This document shows, piece by piece, positions 21,492 through 32,656 of a stretch of DNA of 64,000 nucleotides; the first letter of the stretch is position 1, and each line of letters begins with the position of its first letter. This stretch comes from Paraphysomonas bandaiensis. Lineage: Eukaryota > Chrysophyceae. A model generated the notes under the pieces. The model had not been told where the DNA came from. It saw only the letters and a list, made by a program, of their open reading frames with translations, and did no database searches. The DNA lies in contig CBFFRP010000338.1 in the NCBI GenBank assembly GCA_965644295.1, positions 62,001-126,000 of the forward strand, in the 5' to 3' direction. A program made the position numbers and the translations under genes.

Positions 21492-22519
21492 CAGGGCTGC
21501 GTATCAAATAATTAATTTTCCTTTAATTAATTGTCAATTGTTGAAATTTCAATAATTGAAATTGGGACCTCAAATCATAATTGCAATTATAATTGACTCC
21601 AGCTTGCTTCAAAATTACCACCTTTTTATGCTATAAAGTTGTTAAAAAATCCAATTTTTAGGATAAAATCAAAGATTGGTGAAAGACTATAATATCCATA
21701 GGGTTACCTCACATAGTAATTAATTAGCGAAATGAGCGATAATCTTGCACCAGAAGAAATTGCACGAGTGTACTTTGAGAAAATAAATGATAATAACGAA
21801 GAGGCTGCAATAGAGACTTGTCCTGTAGGAAAAGAGGCTCCACATTTTCTACGATTGACCGCTACTTGCTTCTATCTAATATCTAATCATTTCCGATGAT
21901 ACGAGTTTGGTTCCGACGTGTTAAGTCTAATACCAAGTGAAAAGGAGCTTGCTAAGCTCGTGCAATTACGGGAAGATTTGGAAATGTTTCAACTAGTGTC
22001 CTTACAATTACAGAAGTAAGATGAACTCGAGCTTGACCTCCAAGACGTTTGTACATTGTTTGACGAACGCATCATAAGGCACCCGATTGTCGAGCGTCAT
22101 CTGGGCGAGAGTGCTGCTATTATTCATAACGCTGCTTTCAAAAAGGCAGTCATGAAGATTCAATGTGGCAACGAAGCCGTAACTCGGATGGAAAAGGATC
22201 AAATTAAAATATTTTTGCTCGGTGAGGATGAAGAAGATTATGACGGCGCGAGTCTAGTTCCGAATGACGACTTCAGTAGAGCTAAGATTGTCATGACGGG
22301 TTTGTGCAAGAGCTTGACTCCTCGACATTTAACAGCTACTTATGTTGTTACGCCTGAATCATCGCCTCTGGAATGAAATGACAGTTGAGGTAGCTATATT
22401 GGCAGGTAGTGTATTTTAGTACTAAATAATTGCAATTAATTGCAGTAATTGAGACAGCAAGTAATAATTGCAATTATAATTGACTACAACCTGCGTCAAT
22501 TAATTGATACGAAGCCCTT
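21492..22519 (+). mobile_element. Degenerate hAT-type transposon, about 1.03 kb
   Basis: The left end reads CAGGGCTGCGTATCAAATAA. The right end, on the minus strand, reads AAGGGCTTCGTATCAATTAA, an inverted terminal repeat starting with the C/A-AGGG typical of hAT elements. Sub-terminal DNA on both sides is rich in ATAATTGCAATTATAATTG. The inner region carries a broken transposase-like gene. A second copy of the end alone occurs at 25000. I see no intact 8-bp target duplication. Confidence 0.75.
21732..22376 (+). pseudogene. Broken hAT-type transposase fragment
   Basis: Piece one (21732-21899) reads MSDNLAPEEIARVYFEKIND and continues with a CPVGK string, like a decayed BED-finger start, then stops. 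Piece two begins near 21930 (IPSEKELAKLVQLREDLEMF), hits an in-frame TAA at 22017-22019, and goes on to 22376 through LDLQDVCTLFDERIIRHPIV, AAIIHNAAFKKAVMKIQ and TRMEKDQI. This order (a leucine-rich segment, then DV-x-x-LFDE, then A-x-I-H-N-x-A-F-x-x-A-V-x-K-x-Q) is what I associate with hAT-like elements abundant in oomycete genomes. The catalytic C-terminal half is missing. Confidence 0.6.
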
Positions 22520-23173
22520 AGGGTCCAAAATATAAGTCCATGTTCTGACAGTAATTGCTACAATATAGAGAATGATGAAGCTGATGTTGGCTATGCAGAA
22601 TGCTCTCTTCAGTCAGCTCAAATTATTAAGAAACAAAGAGTAGAAATATCTAAGGTACAAGTGCACGAGTCATGTTGTATGTACTTCCACTACATATGAA
22701 CGCATGTTCAGTACAGCAAAACTTATTTTATCAATGTTGCGCAAACGATTTTGTATGATGGCGATGATCACCGACGGCATCGTCACCGATGATGGCTCAG
22801 AGAATGAGGAAAATTGTAATTTGCTAAGAACTAAGCAGTAGCCAGAGAATGAGCAGTATCATATACAATCTGAAACACAATTGAAAAGCGCCCCAAACGT
22901 GATTTTTCACCGTGACAAGATTACAAGTACCGTTGCAATATATTGTGAGTGTGTACCTGGCAACAAGGTAATGCAATAGAAATGTGATATTTTTATGTTC
23001 TTACTATAATCAATCACTACATACCTTCCTTCAATGTTAGTTAATTAAACAGTAGCAGCACAAGCAATCGAGTCTCAACCCACTACAATAATTCTAACTT
23101 ATAGCTTCATTTGTGAAACGCAATGTTGTATTCAACGTGGTATATTGTTTACAGTGCTATCCACTGCGTAAGC
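22520..23173. other. Intergenic region, nothing recognised
   Basis: AT-rich with scattered stops in all frames. A possible short frame at 22690-22830 is not supported. Confidence 0.4.
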
Positions 23174-23590
23174 CTAAAAAATGTCATCATCAATATCCGA
23201 AGTGGCATATTCACACCAATAGAGGGAGTGTTCTTCAGACCGCGCACGAGGAACAAGCGAGCCACATTTCGAACACACTACTGATGAACCGTCTTCGAAG
23301 GCGTCTCTCAATATAGTTTGCTCTCCCCGTTCAGAGAGAATAGTCTCTTCCCGAACTAATCGTTTACTAATTTCTCTAGCCATTTTAAGAGTGTCGATCA
23401 TAGATTTTCTTTCATTCTCTTCATCTACACGACGTTTTGCTTGTTGCAAAACATCAGCCACGGCATCTTCTCCTCTCGTTAGAGTTATAGCGTGTATAAC
23501 CGCAGCTAATGCCTCTTGAGGGTTGCCTTGACTTATCTCAGACCGAGATATCTTCAAGAGTAACTCCACCGCAGTGCAGACATCATCCAT
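23174..23590 (-). CDS. Conserved-looking protein: helical N-terminus plus C2HC zinc finger
   Basis: An intronless 138-aa protein starting at the ATG at 23590. Residues 1-75 look like helical, TPR-like hairpins (LLKISRSEISQGNPQEALAA). The second part contains TILRDAFEDGSSVVCSKCG and ends with CSKCGSLVPRARSEEHSLYWC, a C-x2-C-x11-H-x4-C zinc-binding pattern, followed by an acidic tail. I have an impression of a small, widely conserved uncharacterised family with this C-terminal finger but cannot name it. Normal composition and an intact domain plan support a real gene. Confidence 0.65.
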   Translation of the reverse strand: MDDVCTAVELLLKISRSEISQGNPQEALAAVIHAITLTRGEDAVADVLQQAKRRVDEENERKSMIDTLKMAREISKRLVREETILSERGEQTILRDAFEDGSSVVCSKCGSLVPRARSEEHSLYWCEYATSDIDDDIF

Positions 23591-24999
23591 TCTATATCAA
23601 TAGCCTTCCACGTACAATTTCGTGGAGGAATATATGGCTAACTGATTGATGTCAATACAACCACTTGGAAATATATATGCAACCTGCGGCCGGACTGAAA
23701 TACGTCCAACAAATACACTGTAAGTATGCAGAAAAAACGCTGGATATGGTGTATTTTGCAGGGTTTCTACATTTCGTACAGTGGATTTCGGGATTTTGGA
23801 CAATCGAACCCATAATATTGGAAAATCAGGATGTGGTCTACTCTATTCACATGTCCACATACCACAATTCAGCTTCTTCGGTCTCCCCCTCGTTCCCCTT
23901 CATTCTGATAGATTCCGTGTTGAACTCCTAGTGAAAGACTTCCATCCGGTCACATATGCATATATATCTAGTCCGTAGCATCCTCCGCATATGTATATAT
24001 ATATGCGTGTTATAGGGGTCGTATATACATATATATAGGGGGGGAAGCAGATATGCCATCGTCAAAGAATGAACTTCATGACATTATCAGCTTACCGTCA
24101 CGATTGATCCGCATCTGTTCACAGCATCCTTCCATCCCATATCAGTGTAGGGTTGTTATGCTCCTGACGTCTCATCCGATGCGCTTCTGTGCTGTTCATT
24201 CGGGTATCGTATAGCAATTTTATTTAGAAACAAGTTGAAACTTTTCATGCATCGTATTTAGAGTAGCTGAGCTCTTGAACACAACACATCCAATAGAATC
24301 TGGTGGTTCAACTGCTCTGTCATTCATCCCAACTCTAAACTTCCCACTTCATCACGATCTTTGAAGTGGCTTCAAAGACAACAACCTTTACGTTTTCACT
24401 CTACACCCACTCATCCGAAAACTACTGTAGGGACGTTACATCCTTGACTACGAAAGGCCTCCACAAAGCAAGAACTCTCAAGCCCCCGGATACTCGACGA
24501 TACCCAGAGGGCTGCCCACCAGATAAAAGTACGCACTAATGAAAGCAGGAGCGGTTTCGCTTTTCCATTGCGCAAATAGTGCAGGAGAAGAAATTTTGTA
24601 AAGAAGTTTGTACGTATATTAAAACCTAGTTCTTACACTACAAGTTTTACTGCAAATAATAGACTTTATTGCATATATTATTATGTGGTACATAGAACCA
24701 TTTAGCTAAAATAAGAAAATTTCTTTTTTCCTGCATTATGAGCCAATTCTCAATGTCTGTTTATTCGTCAAAAGACCCCATGAATTTTACTCAAGAAACA
24801 CATACTTCTGTTCCATGTACGACAAGGATTAGTCTGTAAGTGAGTGGATTCCCATATATAAAATCTCTCCGGTACTTATCCCGCTAAACACCACAAACTG
24901 GGGAGAGTCCGTCCTTTCTGAGGGTACCAAATAAAGAATTGAAAGTCCAGCAAATGTAGTTATTATCTAGCCTCTTATAAGAAAGTGAGACTTTAAAAT

Positions 25000-25040
25000 C
25001 AGGGCTGCGTAACAATTAATAATTCTTATCACATAGAGGC
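25000..25040 (+). repeat. Solo hAT terminal sequence
   Basis: CAGGGCTGCGTAACAATTAA matches the left end of the 21492-22519 element. I see no matching right end or transposase nearby. Confidence 0.6.
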
Positions 25041-25377
25041 ATATCTCGTACAGTCACACATCTTGTACAGTTCAGTGTATTATCATTTTCAATATGTGTT
25101 GTATTCAACTATATACTATATGATATACCATCTTCAAATTCCCACGAATATACACATTAAAACCGTATCACGGAAGGATAATGGACTTAAAAAACCTAAA
25201 TATATATATCACATCGGTGTTATATGGCTGTTAAGACTTTCTGCAATCAGAAGAAGATGTGATCGTTGAACCTTGTTAAATGCCGCGTATGCTTTAACTA
25301 ACTTGTAGTTATACTTAACCACTGATAGTAAGGAGGCTATATCGTCTCGCGCTCGAAGTTTTACGAATAGTAAACAG

Positions 25378-25620
25378 GCATCCGGGAATAGACCCACCTC
25401 AAGGGCATCTGGGGTATTGGGCGGCCTGCTCAAGTCAAGCATCTGGGCTGTTACCTTCAGGACAGAGAGCAAAAGTAGTTGCAACTTGGTGCTTGCGGTG
25501 ACGTACAAGCAGCTTTCGTAGCGCTAACTAGTAGGGTATCAGAGTTAAGCACTTGTAAGTTAAATTGTTTTGCTACATTAGTTCTGACTCTTACACATCT
25601 ATTGCTAATAGTCAGACATT
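25378..25620 (+). repeat. Dispersed repeat family 2, longest copy
   Basis: The first half (GGGAATAGACCCACCTCAAG, GGTATTGGGCGGCCTGC, CTGTTACCTTCAGGACAGAG) matches 16513-16610. The second half (TGGTGCTTGCGGTGACGTAC, AGCAGCTTTCGTAGCG, GCTAATAGTCAGACATTCAC) matches 4345-4530. This joins both fragments into one family. Confidence 0.85.
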
Positions 25621-25670
25621 CACTACTATTAAGATAGAAGAGAGTTTCTGTTTAAACCGAATGTTGGTGT
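25602..25670 (-). repeat. Dispersed repeat family 1 fragment
   Basis: AAGATAGAAGAGAGTTTCTG followed by AATGTTGGTGTTGAATGT corresponds to 53947-53997 and, reverse-complemented, to the 5' end of the copies at 37360 and 38655. Confidence 0.7.
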
Positions 25671-25915
25671 TGAATGTATGAGCGTTCTGTTGACGTAATT
25701 CAAAGGTTAGAAGGACGCAACAAATTGGAATGGGTATTTTAAGATAATAATTATTATAACTGTAAAATAGACGTGTATATCACGTTTAATCAATTCTACA
25801 AACATTTCAAAACACCCAAGAATCATAATATAACGAAAAGAATCAAACTGGAATAATGATTCCCCGTGAATTAACGACTGTTCAGAAGTTATTGCAGCTA
25901 ATCACGCATAAGTGT

Positions 25916-28900
25916 TTAATGCTGCTTATATTCGATGTTTGAACTCACATAAAGAAGAAAGTATACCCACGGGACGTTGACTACAATAGAAGCAAGCAAG
26001 TATCCATAAGCTTTCAATTCAAGTCCACATATAATTTTGGAAATTTTTTTATTCAGAAGTGATTTTAATTCATCGTACGACCATTGTAGGGTTCCGTCTT
26101 CACTACAAAAAGCCGAAAACTCAAAGGCGCCATTTGGGGTAATATCTTGCCAATGTATCATGAGCAAAAACTTGTAAAATAAAAACCTTTATAAGAATTG
26201 TTAGCCATACATGACATAAAATACTGACGTCACACATACCGAAATAGTAATGAATGCTTACACGTATGAACATATAGAAGTACATAACGAACAACATAGC
26301 AAAATCAAAACAGTGTACAGTATTCTACACCTGACAGCTTCTACGACTATACACAAAATCGAAAACATCATCACCATGATGGTTCATTAATGAACGCTTC
26401 CATATATATAAATAGTACAGGAAAAGACGCACGAATTGAACATTACATGTACATTGCGCACACCTTGATACGTTAATGAGCACATATACAACACCAACAG
26501 CCAGGCTTTGTAATAACGTAGAATGTGCCTCCCACTCAATGTTACAAGCACATTGCCGGGTCGTGAACTGCAGCATTACTCGAGATGGGCCACTACATGT
26601 GAAGTCACATGCCGGCAGCTCGTCACAATCAAATATATTGGACTGGAGCCGCTGTTCTACAATTGGATATATAGTCGAATCGCAAGTCATGCTCAATGGG
26701 GCAGTGGGGTAGGACCTATTAATGGTTGAAGATGGAGGTGCATACGCCTCGCCCGTGGTCTTTGATACCGGACACTGCGATATACAACACGTCCGTATTA
26801 AACAATATAAATTACTTCTATTCCAGCGACATCTCTATTATCATGCATGCATAGCAGACCTTCAAGTCTGTTTCAGTATAGCATGATTCGTATCCTGCAG
26901 ATTTATGCCCACAACAAGCCTCGCCATACGCCCTGTCCATGGCACTCATGTCCACACAAGACAGCAGCAATTCTGTAGATTTGGCTACAGACTGCATAGA
27001 GCATTATTAATTACGGGGCCTACATGATGGTCTAAAAATAAAATATATATAAATACACCTTTTCGTAACAACTAGCACAAGACAGAGGTAACAATGTTAT
27101 ATATCGATAGACTCACCTCATGACTACTGGTCACATCTTCAATAGCATATTTCACTTCTTCCAGCTTTGATCTAGCTTCTGCATTTGCGTTAGAACAAAG
27201 GCTCGTCAAATCATAATTATATTCTTCCAAGCTGTTGCCTACAATTGCGTGACCGCTATTGCTTGCATAATTGTAGGCAGCAGCGTTTAAGTTACGGGAT
27301 AAAAATGTTTCGTTTCGAGTTTGATGCGCATTTACGCAGGCTTCCTGATAAGTGGTGTACACTGGTATATAGGCGGCTATACAAATACACAATCAACTTG
27401 GCACACCAGACACACGTAGAAAAGTTATACGCACGTAGAAAAGTACATGTGCACGAAATACCAACGGTAAAGCGAGTATATATGCAACTACACACCTGAT
27501 AGTGCATACGTAACAATTACGATGCATATCAACCCAGCCGCAATGAACATCCATAGGCCACTTGGCATTAAAGAAAAAGAACCGATAGATGACTGACACA
27601 TCACGATTGTACTTGGTCTTAAATCGGCAGCAGGTATTACCAAAGAAGTTTTCTTCATGTGACTCCGCACAAGCCGAATCGTTTGAACTATGCGATAAAG
27701 AATATCCACTAAAACCATCAAGCTAAAAATACGTTGGATAGGATGAAGCCATTCTACTAATACCGCCTCATCAGGAGGACTAAATAGCTGGTATGAAAAA
27801 GAGTATCTCGAGAAAGTAGATTTCGTGGACGGAAAGTCGAAATCGAATATTGTTGATGCCGTATCTGGCAATGCTGCTGCAGATACACGCGCGGAATTTA
27901 GTTCAGTCTGTACGTAACATTAAATTACCAAATATTATACATTACCCTCATCAGACGTGGTCACTTGCCTTAATAGCTTCGGATATGCGTGAGAAGTAGT
28001 GCGATATATTCGCCACCAGAACCTTCAACGACATATATCAACACTTTTAAAGCATGGGTAAGATAACAACAACAGATCGATTTCATCAATTCCTACCTAC
28101 CTCAACTGACTGAGAGTACGATATAACTTCATCGTCCACAGTACTTCCATTACAACTATCCTTTAAACTTGTGTTCACAGACTCGTACGGCGGTGGGTGG
28201 TAGTCATTCGCGGTGAACGTATCACTGCTATGAACAGTAGCTAAAATATCACTGTTCCAATCCGAAGCAACGCTTGAAACCCTACAATTTCCTCACAAAA
28301 TCACACAACAATTCGCAACAAATGTATCAATATTTTAACCTATTAGCGACAGCAGTGGCAGATTCATAGGCTGATGAGATAGCATACGATAAATCATCGT
28401 AGATTTCATCTGGACTGGGCGCTTTGTAGAACGTAGGCAAAGCAGGCATAATAAAAGGTACAAACTGCCAGTCCCTCTGAATATAATCGAGGTTATAATA
28501 TAATAGAGCGCGTCATTTTCGTATATTCATATGGAGCGGACATTTTATACTACAGTAATAGCAACTACAAAACTCTCAACTACCTTGCTGAAGTCACACC
28601 AGCTCATTCCATTCACTCTAATCGAGCACAGATTCACTGGATGAGGAGAATATTTAACAAGATTTCTATTTACCCAACTTGCCAATCCTGCATACATATC
28701 AACATATGTCCATTACGCAACACTTGCACAGTGATTAAATGGGACATGATTTTATCATAAAGACACCAACACCTACCAGTTGTCGCAGTAACTGTGTCAA
28801 AAAAGTTATCAGCAGCAATTATTTTTTCTTCAACTCGGTCAACATAGCGTTGTATATGGCTGCGAATTTCAGCAAACTTGGTATCGAAGTACATATTATT

Positions 28901-30010
28901 ACTAAATGCATGTCAAAAAATAGAAGTCATGAAATAGACATTAACACCTGAGAGTAGCTTCCTGGATAGCGGTATAGATTGCTGTACCAGATGTGGGGCC
29001 TGGGCAGGCAGTATCGTTTTCACCCACAACTAAACATGCCAAGAGAATATCTAAATATCCGTGAAGCTGCCGAGATAAAGATTCTGGTGAGTTTATATCT
29101 TGCAACGCCTGTGCACACAGCACAAAATTACACTATTTCATATATATGAAGGGCTATAGTTTAAAATTCATACCTCCAGGTGTGATGCTGAAATATTTTC
29201 TATTAATACACTGAGAGAAGTTCGAATATTTCTCGTCTTATTTAACGCATAGTCCTGGTTGTAGCGCGCTAGTACCTTTGAGTATTCAGCCAAAGACTGA
29301 ACAGCATTGAGTGAATTTTCAGCCCATATGTTAGTACTACGCATCGCATCGGATTGAATACTTTTTGAAGATGTATAATCTGATTGTGGAGAACTATAGC
29401 CAAGTAACTGTTGTACTTTTAGAATATTCTCCGATGTGCATGTATTAGTAAAAACAAGGCCTTGGTGCACAGAATCAGACGCCTCGATCCATCCCTGAAG
29501 AGACTCCACGGTTTCAGTAAGAGCATTTCGACACACGCTGTGATGCTCTTGAGATATATGTAACAAATCGTCGTATTGCTTCAATACATTGTCGGATCTC
29601 TCCACCTCATTTCTATATGCGCGTTGCAATGACTTTTGACAGAGGGAAGACTGAATAGAAGCACATTGCGCGTAATTATTACGCTGATTAATTGTTTCTG
29701 AATATGCATATCGACATGACTGAATAACAGATGAAAACACTGGGGACGGAATGGAACTATGGACAATCTGATAAGCGAGAGTGAGAGTCGTCAGCCACAG
29801 CAACAAAACAGCAACTATACAGAACAACATTCGGTGGGCAAGCTTGACCCATTCCTCACTCTGGGGGGGTAGTAGATTAGGAAGGGACGAGTCACCAGTA
29901 TGACTGAGGTGTTGTCTTTTGGGGATATACTGTAGCGGTGGATTCAGGTTGAAACTGGCATTGGATCTTCTTGGTCTCGGAGTGGTGCGGTTGATATACA
30001 CACTTTCCAT
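25916..30010 (-). CDS. Large five-TM membrane protein, 12 exons, unrecognised family
   Basis: Exons (minus): 29174-30010, 28948-29108, 28777-28901, 28584-28687, 28340-28476, 28101-28281, 27969-28022, 27496-27907, 27117-27376, 26860-26991, 26464-26774, 25916-26186. Summed length is 2985 nt with every phase matching, giving 994 aa. Intron 7 uses a GC donor (AAG|GCAAGT); the others are GT-AG. TM1 is about 59-82 (MLFCIVAVLLLWLTTLTLAY) after a basic N-tail with NRTTPRPRR. A roughly 500-residue, Cys- and sequon-containing extramembrane region follows, then TM2 about 591-610, TM3 about 649-670, a second extramembrane region of about 210 residues ending in a Cys-rich block (CDELPACDFTC, then CAC), TM4 about 887-910 and TM5 about 965-985. 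The topology recalls prominin or Tweety-type proteins, but I see no diagnostic motif and assign no function. Confidence 0.75.
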
Positions 30011-30648
30011 TTAGCAGTAGAGTAAATATATTGACAATAAACATATATTTTTGTTCCATACATCAGTGAGTTGACTCTAATCATGATATCCAGAGACTGA
30101 CGGTGTGCCCTCGGTCTCATATACGTCCACCGGAACTTCACAGTTGAATTAATACAAAAAAAGTCAATTAAAGAGATTACTGTGTTTTAGGTGGTGGTAA
30201 GTGATTGGAGTGGGCTACGTAAGGTGGTAAATTAAGTTTGATGATTGACTGGGGCCTGCATATCTTAATAGTATCATGTCAATTACTCACAGTGCTCTGG
30301 CTGTAGCTGTAGGATTCCTACACTATGTGTACACAGAAAACCCATTCAATTTCAGTTTAGACAACTAACAAAATCCCTATTTTCCAAGTACAAGGCCTCT
30401 TTGTTCCGCTGTTCTTAACCAAAAAAATGTCTAAAATTGTACCTTTTCGAAAAACCTGTTTTAGGTTTAGTCAAATACTGTGCAACAAACTGAAAGTGTC
30501 GATTCAAGATATTGCTTCTTTATGTGGTTTGTCATGGCATCGAGCTCACCATTGACTCATCTCTATCACGTCACGAGACATACCATTACTCTACATCTCT
30601 ATTAAGAAGAGGCATTTATTACCGTGCACATTGGCAGCATACAATACA
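30011..30648. other. Intergenic region upstream of eS28
   Basis: No further gene. Close to the eS28 start lie TATCACGTCACGAG (30569-30582) and a pyrimidine-rich TACTCTACATCTCTATT stretch (30587-30603), the sort of sequence found at ribosomal protein promoters. Function is inferred. Confidence 0.35.
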
Positions 30649-30953
30649 ATGGTAGGTTTAATATTTTTCATTATTCAAATATTTATAACTCCTGTTTTGT
30701 GTTGTAGGACCAACCTGTAAAGCTCGCAAAGGTTAACCGTGTTATCGGCAGAACCGGAAACACTGGAAATGTTATTCAGGTCAGAGTTGAATTTCTTGAC
30801 GACCCCAACCGCTCAATCATTAGAAACGTGAAGGGACCTGTTAGAGAGGTATATTTTAGAATATGGATTTGTGACCTGCTGTAATTTTCTTATTTTTAGG
30901 GTGACATCTTGTCTTTAATGGAATGGGAGCGTGAAGCACGACGTCTCAGATAA
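30649..30953 (+). CDS. RPS28: 40S ribosomal protein eS28
   Basis: Three exons: 30649-30651 (only the ATG), 30708-30848 and 30900-30953, with 56- and 51-bp GT-AG introns. The product is 65 aa. It reads [18 protein letters not shown], then [26 protein letters not shown] and the C-terminus EREARRLR, essentially the invariant eS28 sequence (S1/OB fold, at the mRNA exit of the small subunit). It is a few residues shorter than the human protein (69) at the N-terminus. The first intron directly follows the start codon; the nearest alternative would leave no ATG in frame. Confidence 0.97.
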
Positions 30954-32656
30954 GTTAACAAATAACTTGAAACTTATCGGAGCAGTGTGTGTGCCAATAC
31001 TGTGCTGGTAATTAACTGTACAATTCAAAGTAATTATACTCTTTTGTCACGAGGTTGGTTTTTGGTCATACACTTATTGAGTAGCTAGCATGAAGTGGTA
31101 TCACCCGGCTTATTCCTGAAGTCGTATATATCGATGACATTTCGCTTGGATATCGAGATACTCACATCTGTAGAATTAGTGGGTTGGAATGCACAATACT
31201 GAATGATGGATTAGTGCAGCTGCACGCCTATCTGGGCGGAAGTTGATGATCGTAGTTACGTAGTCCACCAAGTATGCATGGTTCAGTAGCGTAATATCAA
31301 CAGCCTTCAAAGATTGCAGTGATGCGTCATATATATGGACAGCCACTGGAATTCAATTGCTTTGCTACACACCGCATAAGCGACTCTTGATTCTACCAAT
31401 GCTACCTATATATAAGGGTAAAATAATTTTGAAATTCGCTTAGGATTTACAGGAGTTCTAGACGCATACAAATTTACTAATTCCATTAACTCTAAAGAGA
31501 AGCCGACAAATATCCGTATCGCAGTTTATAGGGTGCTTTTTTCATTTTGTCAATAAACAGATATACGCTGCTAGATGCTAGAGTACTATTTGGTTACACC
31601 GCCAAGCCTAGACTAGTAAGAAAAAAGTCATTCAATATGTCAGGAATGATAGAACTAACGATCTTAGGCTTGTGATAAAACCATGCACGGCACTTCTTCT
31701 GCCACCTGGAGAAGTTCTTCGCATCGAATATCGGCATTGAGTCTTTTCGCTTGTCGGTTGTCGAATCCAAGTCGGTCGAGTCGTAACCTTGTAACTTTAA
31801 CTGACATCTCGCTACCAAATAAAGAATTGATCTTTATAATAGTAAAACAATGTTGTGATTATTAGAGTGTAAGTAATGAACACAGTGAAGTGAGAATAAT
31901 GAATATCAATATAGAACATAACTATCATACACAACGGAATAGTTAAAAGTGTAACTGATAACGACGACGTTATGACTATCATGTATCTTCGACAGATACT
32001 CTCTCAAATTCAGTTCATGATATATTCCATTGAACATTATAACTCACAGATAAAATCTTGTATTAAGATGAATCCTATTAGGGTAGAGCTCCTCAGGCCT
32101 TTGTGGAAGAGGATTCTGTATCAGTGAGTCAAGGTTATTTAACCTAAGATATATGGACGAGGGTCTGTTGGGGCCCTTGCGTGTCTTTGAATGGCATTTG
32201 CTGCTGGGGCAAAGGAGTAGCTGACGGAGTTGGCATTGTGACTTCTCTACTGAGGAGGGGCGCGTTAATATTAAACACTTGATTACTGAGGGTCGACAAG
32301 AGATATTATACGAAATGATCATTACAATTGTAATGAATTGAGTACGTGCTAACTGGGTTGTGCTATTGTTCAATAAATAATAAATACTACGACAACAATT
32401 AGCTATAAAGAGATGAATTTTTTTGCTAAATTAAGCACCTTGGTAAGGCAACATTATGAGTTTTATACTATGGTCAATGTATTGCTATATGTCTGTTTAG
32501 CGTTTAGAAATATTTTGACTAGCAACGTTTTTCTGTTTAAAAGACGGTTCTACATTAATGCCCAAGACTGTAAAGGGCAGAAGTGAATTCAACCAGTTTA
32601 AGATTAAAAATATAATACTACTTAGTGTTGATATATCCCAATGTACGATAATGTCA
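30954..32656. other. Intergenic region with retroelement remnant
   Basis: 31594-31806 (minus) is a copia-like gag remnant. On the same strand, near 32160-32250, a short frame reads MPTPSATPLPQQQMPFKDTQ, P/Q-rich and possibly part of the same relic. Nothing else is recognised. Confidence 0.45.
31594..31806 (-). pseudogene. Copia-like gag N-terminal remnant, frameshifted
   Basis: An ATG at 31806 gives MSVKVTRLRL. The neighbouring frame gives LQGYDSTDLDSTTDKRKDSM, then PIFDAKNFSRWQKKCRAWF. The latter matches the typical gag start of Ty1/copia elements (an x-F-x-G-x-N-F-x-x-W-x-x-R/K core), so a shift just after the start has split it. There is no protease, integrase or reverse transcriptase nearby and no LTR that I can see. 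Confidence 0.45.

Larger units (their letters stand above)
23591..25915. other. Long intergenic region with repeats
   Basis: 23950-24040 is rich in TATATA strings. 24053-24211 opens a 52-codon frame (MPSSKNELHDIISLPSRLIR) with coding-like composition but no partner exon or known relative. 24260-24520 is C-rich on the + strand. 25000-25040 is a lone hAT end, 25378-25620 is repeat family 2 and 25602-25670 is a family-1 fragment. No gene is called. Confidence 0.4.

Noticed and set aside
25209-25508. Minus-strand open frame of 99 codons
   Set aside because: It overlaps repeat family 2 entirely and has no coding support.
31820-32000. Possible LTR near the copia-like gag remnant
   Set aside because: I could not find a matching direct repeat on the other side.
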